52,586 nt of DNA from Allorhizocola rhizosphaerae (lineage in GTDB: Bacteria > Actinomycetota > Actinomycetes > Mycobacteriales > Micromonosporaceae). Location of the stretch: positions 1-52,586 of the forward strand of contig NZ_QJUG01000027.1 of NCBI RefSeq assembly GCF_003426775.1, in the 5' to 3' direction. Under the pieces are notes generated by a model, which worked only from the letters and a program-made list of their open reading frames with translations, ran no database searches and was not told where the DNA came from. Shown here piece after piece: positions 48,430-52,586 of the stretch. The translations under genes were made by a program, and so were the position numbers. Numbering within the stretch: the first letter of the stretch is position 1; every line of letters begins with the position of its first letter.

Positions 48430-50170
48430 GTCTGGCGATTCGCTTCCGCCACAAGCCATCTTCTCGGTCGTGAGTGCTTGCCGGCCTCGCGCACCTTTCC
48501 GGAGGCGCTCGACACCTCCAGCACCCTGAGCCTTGACTTCAGCCAGACGAGGCTGAGTGACAAGGACGCCTTCAAAGAGCTGGCGGCACTGAGTGATCGC
48601 TGGAAGCTGGGACTCGTCAAAGTGCTCCCAGAACTGAGCGGCGACCAAAACCGGCAGGTCTTCGTGCCGCTCGGGTCGTCACGGAACTTGCCTGACCCGG
48701 TGCGCTGGTACGGCGATCAAGCCGAGGGCCGGGTCGCACACTCCGGATCTCTCGAGCAGTCCTTTGCCACCGGCACCTATTTGGTGACGGGAGACCCGAC
48801 CCACCTCGATGAGTTCCAAGGACGCTGACCGCGCAAGGGATACGGGTGCGGCGCGAGGACGACTCGCTGCTGCAGGGGCTCGGCCTTGTCGTCAGCCAAG
48901 GCGCCTTCCGCACCACACTGATGGCAAGCGCCGTGCTGATGGTGTCGCTCGCCCTGTACTGGCTGATGGTCAAGGCGAGGGGTGGTGCGCTTCGCGTCCT
49001 GGGCGGCGTGCCCGTCTGGCGGATCCAGTTTGAGGATCTCGGAAAGTTCTTGCCGGCGATGCTCATTGGCGCGGTCCCGGTCACCGCGGTGGCGCTTTCC
49101 TATGTGGCACTGACTCGTGGTGCACCATACGTGCCCTACTCCGCGCAGACGTTGTTCTGGCTAGTGTTCATCGTCATCGCGATCACGATGAGCGTTGCCA
49201 TCGCGATGTCTCTGACGTCTTGGCCGAGCGCCGCCGTGCTGGCGCTCGCCGTCCAGCCGTGCAGAGCTTGCACAAAGCGTCGACCATCCTCAAGGCGGCC
49301 ACGTTCGTCTTCCTGATCTTCCGTAGGGCCGGTGTGGATCGCCTACACCGATGCCAAGTCGGTGGCGGCTCAGCAGGCGCAGTGGAAAACTCTGGCAGAC
49401 CAGGTGGTCCTGCGCCATCCCGCGGCCATCGGAGAAGCCGGATTCCAAGCTCTGATGAAGGACGTCGGTGGTGTCGTCCGCAGCACGGAGGAGCGAAGCG
49501 ACGTAGCGATGAGCTACGCGCTCACTCCGGCGCACGTTCGGGGCGCGGACTTCGGGCGGTTCGACGCCTTGGCGCTGGCCAACCAGAGATGGCTGGACCT
49601 CATGCTGAAGGATGCCGCGCCCGGTGCCGTCGAGGCGATAGGGTCGACCAGGTGCCGCCCGGGATCGCCGACTACTTGAACGCCAACCTGCCTATCTGGA
49701 CACGTGCCGTAAGCGCGGGCACGTCGCTGTCGGACTTCGAGATATACCAGTCGAATGGGTCGGTGGACATCGCCTTGGCGGCGGGCGGCAACGGCGACCT
49801 CATCTTTCCCGAGCGTCCCCTGATCCTGGTTGCGCCGAGCCTCTCCGCCACGTTCAACGATGACTTCATCGCCTCGCTCACGTCCAGCAACAACATCGTC
49901 TTCGCCGGCCTGGAGCCGACGATGCGGCTGCTCACCGAACGAAACCTGCGGCACACCATCCAGGTGAAGTATGCCGCCGAGGACGGTGTCCTGCGCGCTC
50001 AACTCACGGCATACCTTGCCTGGCTTCGCGGCGCCTCATTTGTTGGCCTCGTCGCCGCATTCGCGGTCGCGGCAGGGATCAGCGCGTTTATCAATGCCTC
50101 GCTGCGCGCCCGAAGAGACTTCCCGCTGCGCCTGGCGGGCAAGTCTTGGACCCAGATTCTGGCCCCTGCT
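48430..50170 (+). pseudogene. Multi-frameshifted integral membrane protein (bacteriocin-associated/DUF1430-like)
   Basis: Protein-like segments continue across changing frames: 48478-48828 (LDFSQTRLSDKDAFKELAAL, FATGTYLVTGD), 48846-49260 with three membrane helices (ASAVLMVSLALYWLMVKARG, IGAVPVTAVALSYVAL, LVFIVIAITMSVAIAMSL), 49255-49325 (LHKASTILKAATFVFLIF), 49332-49640 (YTDAKSVAAQQAQW) and 49640-50170 (IADYLNANLPIW, GLVAAFAVAAGISAFINASL, DFPLRLAGKSWTQIL). At least four frameshifts are needed, and the C-terminus is cut by the IclR gene. The order of parts resembles large bacteriocin-associated immunity membrane proteins. Inactive. Confidence 0.75.
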
Positions 50171-50185
50171 CACCCGCTTCGGATC

Positions 50186-50974
50186 TCAGCGTTTCGCGCT
50201 GACGGCCGTGGCCGACCGGTGGCCCAGGCGCTCGGAAAGCTTGGCGGCACCGGCGATGACCAGCGGGCGCCACTGCGCCTCGGTGGTCTCGTTCCACCGG
50301 ATCGTGGGCGCCGAGATGCTCATCGCGGCGATCATGCGGCCGGTGTGGTCGTAGACCCCGGCGGCCACACACTTGACGGCCTCGTTGGACTCGCAGTCGT
50401 CGAAGGACACGCCCTCGCGCCGGATCTCGGCCAGGTGCGCCCGCAGTTTGGTCGGCGACGCGATGCTGCGCGGGGTCATCGCGGTCAGGCCCTGCGAGCG
50501 AGGATAGCGCGCGTCGAGCGCCTCGTCGCTCAGCCCGGACAGCAGCATCTTGCCCACGGCCGTGCAGTGCGCCGGGAGCCTGCGGCCGACGGCCGACACC
50601 ATGCGCACCGGATGGGTGCTGTCCACTTTGGCCACATAGACCACGGTCGTGCCGTCGAGCACGGCCACATGGACGGTCTCATCGCATGCCGCGGCCACAT
50701 CGCCCGCCGCGTCCTGCGCCTCGCGCACCAGGTCGAGCCGATCGGCGAACTGGCTGCCCAGTTGGAACAGGCGCATGCCGAGCCGGAACCGGGTGGGTGC
50801 CCCCGACACGGCCTCTAGATAGCCCCGGTCCACCAGCGTCGTGACCAGCTCGTGCACGGTGGTCCTGGGCAGGTCGAGCTTCTCGGTGATCTGAGGCGCG
50901 GACAGCGCCGAGCGGTCCAAAAACAGCTCCAAAATGTCCAGTGCTCGGCTGACAGCGGGGACCGCCCGACCCAT
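50186..50974 (-). CDS. IclR-family transcriptional regulator
   Basis: 262 aa. The N-terminal winged helix (AVSRALDILELFLDRSALSA, LDLPRTTVHELVTTLVDRGY) and IclR effector domain (VDSTHPVRMVSAVGRRLPAH, CTAVGKMLLSGLSD, GVSFDDCESNEAVKCVAAGV) are complete. ATG 50974 (MGRAVPAV) follows GGAGG at normal spacing, so ATG 50986 is rejected. It is divergent from the U32-like gene at 51067, whose promoter region (50975-51066) contains a GTTTCGAAC-type palindrome near 51015 as a candidate site. IclR members usually control catabolism of aromatic or sugar-acid compounds. Confidence 0.88.
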   Translation of the reverse strand: MGRAVPAVSRALDILELFLDRSALSAPQITEKLDLPRTTVHELVTTLVDRGYLEAVSGAPTRFRLGMRLFQLGSQFADRLDLVREAQDAAGDVAAACDETVHVAVLDGTTVVYVAKVDSTHPVRMVSAVGRRLPAHCTAVGKMLLSGLSDEALDARYPRSQGLTAMTPRSIASPTKLRAHLAEIRREGVSFDDCESNEAVKCVAAGVYDHTGRMIAAMSISAPTIRWNETTEAQWRPLVIAGAAKLSERLGHRSATAVSAKR

Positions 50975-51066
50975 TGACGCCTCCATGACGTGTCGTGCAG
51001 ACTTTCGATGGCCGAAGTTTCGAACTGAGTCTGTTATACCGAACTAGCGGCATCCTGGGAAGCGCG

Positions 51067-52011
51067 ATGAGAATTGACCGGCTCACCACCCCGCAACTCT
51101 TCGCCGAATTAGGCCTGCCGCCTGAGGACGGCCATCAGCTGGAGCCGTCACCGCTGCGGTTCCCCGACGGCGGACAATACCGCGTGGAGATTCCCAGCGT
51201 CGAAGGGCCCCGCTGCCTGGAGGCGGTGCTGAGCGAGGCCGAGCGCTGGGACGTGCCCGTGGCGCGGGTGTCGCAGGGAAGCGGCGTCGGCCTGCTCACC
51301 GACGGCGAGATCGACGAGATGGTCCGGCTCGCCGGGGCGGCGGGCGTGGAGCTCAGCCTGTTTGCCCGGCCGTGCGCAGGTTGGGACGCGTCGGCCATGG
51401 CCCGCTCGTCGGGTGGGGCGTTCGTCGCGGCCTCGGCGCGCGGGCAGGATCAGCTCGTCGCGGTCATTGACGAGATCAGGCGGGCGGCGGATCTGGGCGT
51501 GCGCAGTGTGCTGGTGTCGGATCTGGGCGTGCTGTCGGTGTTCGGCCAGTTGCGCGAGCGCGGGGCGCTTCCGGCCGAGATGCAGGCAAAGGTGTCGGTC
51601 ACGCTGCCCTCGGCCAACCCGGCGGCGGCGCGCGTGCTCGAACGCTTGGGCGCCAACACGATCAACCTGCCGACGGACCTCACGCTGGCGCAGGTGAGCG
51701 CCATACGTTCCACTGTGGACATCCCCTTGGATGTGTACGTGGAATCGCCCGACAATCTCGGCGGCTTCGTCCGGCACTACGAGCTTCCGCGGCTCATCGA
51801 CATCGCCTCGCCCGTCTATGCCAAGTTCGGGCTGCGCAACGCGCCCGACATCTACCCCTCGGGCGGACACCTCGACGCGACCGCGGTGGAGCTGTCGCGC
51901 GAACGCGTGCGCCGCGCCCGGGTCGGCCTGGATCTGTTGTGCCGCAGTGGCTCCAAGGCGCAGGTGTCGGGTCCCGGCGCGCTGGGTCTGGCCCTGCCCG
52001 CGGCGGGCTAG
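51067..52011 (+). CDS. U32-peptidase-like TIM-barrel protein
   Basis: 314 aa. The sequence resembles actinobacterial proteins annotated as U32 family peptidases: SGGAFVAASARGQDQLVAVI, AADLGVRSVLVSDLG, LPAEMQAKVSVTLPSANPAA, LGANTINLPTDLTLAQVSAI and IPLDVYVESPDNLGGFVRHY. The regularly spaced hydrophobic strands suggest a TIM barrel. The catalytic role is not established; a ring-opening or aldolase-like reaction is as plausible as proteolysis. It is divergent from the IclR regulator, which probably controls it. ATG 51067 has GGGAAG upstream. Confidence 0.65.
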   Translation: MRIDRLTTPQLFAELGLPPEDGHQLEPSPLRFPDGGQYRVEIPSVEGPRCLEAVLSEAERWDVPVARVSQGSGVGLLTDGEIDEMVRLAGAAGVELSLFARPCAGWDASAMARSSGGAFVAASARGQDQLVAVIDEIRRAADLGVRSVLVSDLGVLSVFGQLRERGALPAEMQAKVSVTLPSANPAAARVLERLGANTINLPTDLTLAQVSAIRSTVDIPLDVYVESPDNLGGFVRHYELPRLIDIASPVYAKFGLRNAPDIYPSGGHLDATAVELSRERVRRARVGLDLLCRSGSKAQVSGPGALGLALPAAG

Positions 52012-52125
52012 GCGCCGCCGGCCGCCGGCCCACCGGAAATCCGCTCCGGCGGCTGGTTTACCGGCTGTACCGCGCGGGTACCCGCTGTCCGCTTACGACA
52101 GACAGATTGTGCGGAAGGAGTTGCG

Positions 52126-52413
52126 ATGGCGAAGACGCTTGACTACGACGTGCCCCGGACTATGCCCGATGGCGTGCTGGTGCCCGATAGCCTCGAAGAC
52201 CTTCAGGCACGCGGGCTCGGCACACCAGCGCCCAGTGATGTCGATGATGGGACGGCCGATGAGGTGTTTGAGGTGCCGGACGTCATCCTCGATGAGGAGC
52301 TCACCGTCCCGGTGGTCCCCATGCAGGCCGACGAGTTCCGGTGCGAACGCTGCTTTCTTGTCTGCCACGCCAGCCGCAGGGCGGGCCCGGGCATCTGCAG
52401 CGACTGTGCCTGA
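52126..52413 (+). CDS. DUF4193 protein
   Basis: 95 aa. Actinobacterial DUF4193 pattern: MAKTLDYDVPR at the start, an acidic middle, then VVPMQADEFRCERCFLVCHA and CSDCA at the end, giving two CxxC pairs for a probable zinc ribbon. AAGGAG lies six bases before ATG 52126. The family is small, widespread in actinobacteria and of unknown function, possibly linked to transcription. This copy is somewhat shorter in the linker than I expect for the family. Confidence 0.85.
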   Translation: MAKTLDYDVPRTMPDGVLVPDSLEDLQARGLGTPAPSDVDDGTADEVFEVPDVILDEELTVPVVPMQADEFRCERCFLVCHASRRAGPGICSDCA

Positions 52414-52510
52414 CACCCAGGGCGGGCTGGCGGTGGGCTAGCGCCAAGGCCGTGTAGATAAGGATTTGGCCTGGATGTCAATGGCGGCGTGTTGATCCAC
52501 GTGAATAGAA

Positions 52511-52565
52511 CGGAGCTCCGGTAGAAAGGCTTGTCCTCCAAGACAACCGCTACCAAGGAGCTCCG
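52511..52565 (+). promoter_or_regulatory. RBS-sequestering hairpin at the start of a probable insertion sequence
   Basis: Three nested stems fold: CGGAGCTCC (52511-52519) with GGAGCTCCG (52557-52565), GGTAG (52520-52524) with CTACC (52550-52554), and TTGTC (52531-52535) with GACAA (52542-52546). AAGGAG (52555-52560), the only ribosome site here, lies in the 3' arm. The frame after it (CTG/TCT GAA TAT TCT GAC ATT) runs off the window. Insertion sequences often hide their transposase start this way from outside transcripts; that this is an IS is inference. Confidence 0.55.
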
Positions 52566-52586
52566 CTGTCTGAATATTCTGACATT

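Noticed and set aside
49220-50818. 532-codon plus-strand frame through the pseudogene into the IclR region
   Set aside because: Only the middle is protein-like (a pseudogene segment); the last 200 codons are antisense to the intact IclR gene.

Overview
The window is GC-rich DNA with dense, overlapping genes, frequent GTG/TTG starts, an F420-type oxidoreductase, a DinB/mycothiol-type pair, a DUF4193 protein and a RepSA/FtsK-type integrative element. All of this points to a filamentous actinomycete; the genus cannot be fixed from sequence alone. Most adjacent co-directional genes overlap by 4 to 8 bases (ATGA/GTGA), so operons can be read directly.

Left part (1-15.65 kb): mobile-element territory. 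It opens with the 3' end of a Roco/COR-type gene, then a tyrosine-recombinase remnant, and two copies of a large two-tier hairpin (1125-1273 and 2533-2677). From about 4 kb to the tRNA at 15576-15649 lies an actinomycete integrative and conjugative element (AICE). It carries two HTH-DUF5919-like regulators, a double-winged-helix GntR regulator, an HD phosphohydrolase, a Nudix (Pif-like) protein, a Pra-like activator, an FtsK/SpoIIIE transfer ATPase, a DUF2637 spread protein, a RepSA-type initiator, Xis and Int. The integrase abuts a CAT-anticodon tRNA gene, the usual attB type. The distal att copy was not found in the window.

Middle part (15.8-41.4 kb): after three ordinary genes (LLM oxidoreductase, secreted cyclophilin, DinB) comes what looks like a non-modular biosynthetic locus. 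A seven-gene minus-strand operon (25807 to 17947) encodes a large unknown protein, an MFS exporter, a 40-codon ORF, an alpha/beta hydrolase, a methyltransferase, a preATP-grasp/ATP-grasp ligase, a SET protein with post-SET cysteines, and a KamA-family radical SAM aminomutase. A GNAT/FemAB-like gene is divergent to it. This 9.2 kb block is bracketed by a perfect 23-bp direct repeat that corresponds to the 3' end of the DinB gene. A plus-strand set follows: OYE-like reductase, Sfp-type PPTase, glycosyltransferase, 2-oxoacid dehydrogenase E1 alpha and beta without E2/E3, two tandem stand-alone condensation proteins, KAS III, ACP, a half-length KAS III-like protein, an ABC exporter on the opposite strand, a second ACP and a LacI regulator. 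No adenylation domain and no modular PKS or NRPS is present. A reasonable inference is that E1 alpha/beta supplies an acyl unit to an ACP, the KAS proteins extend it, the condensation proteins join it to an amine (possibly a beta-amino acid made by KamA and ligated by the ATP-grasp enzyme), and a sugar and methyl groups are added.

Right part (41.4-52.6 kb): chromosomal accessory genes. They include a DUF6223-type protein, a His/Met-rich membrane protein with a copper-type (CsoR-like) palindrome upstream, a STAND NB-ARC/TPR protein, a secreted lipase, a second DinB protein, two clear pseudogenes (a TPR protein and a multi-pass membrane protein), a zinc alcohol dehydrogenase, a divergent IclR/U32-like pair and DUF4193. 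The last 75 bases hold a hairpin that can bury a ribosome-binding site, probably the start of an insertion sequence running out of the window.
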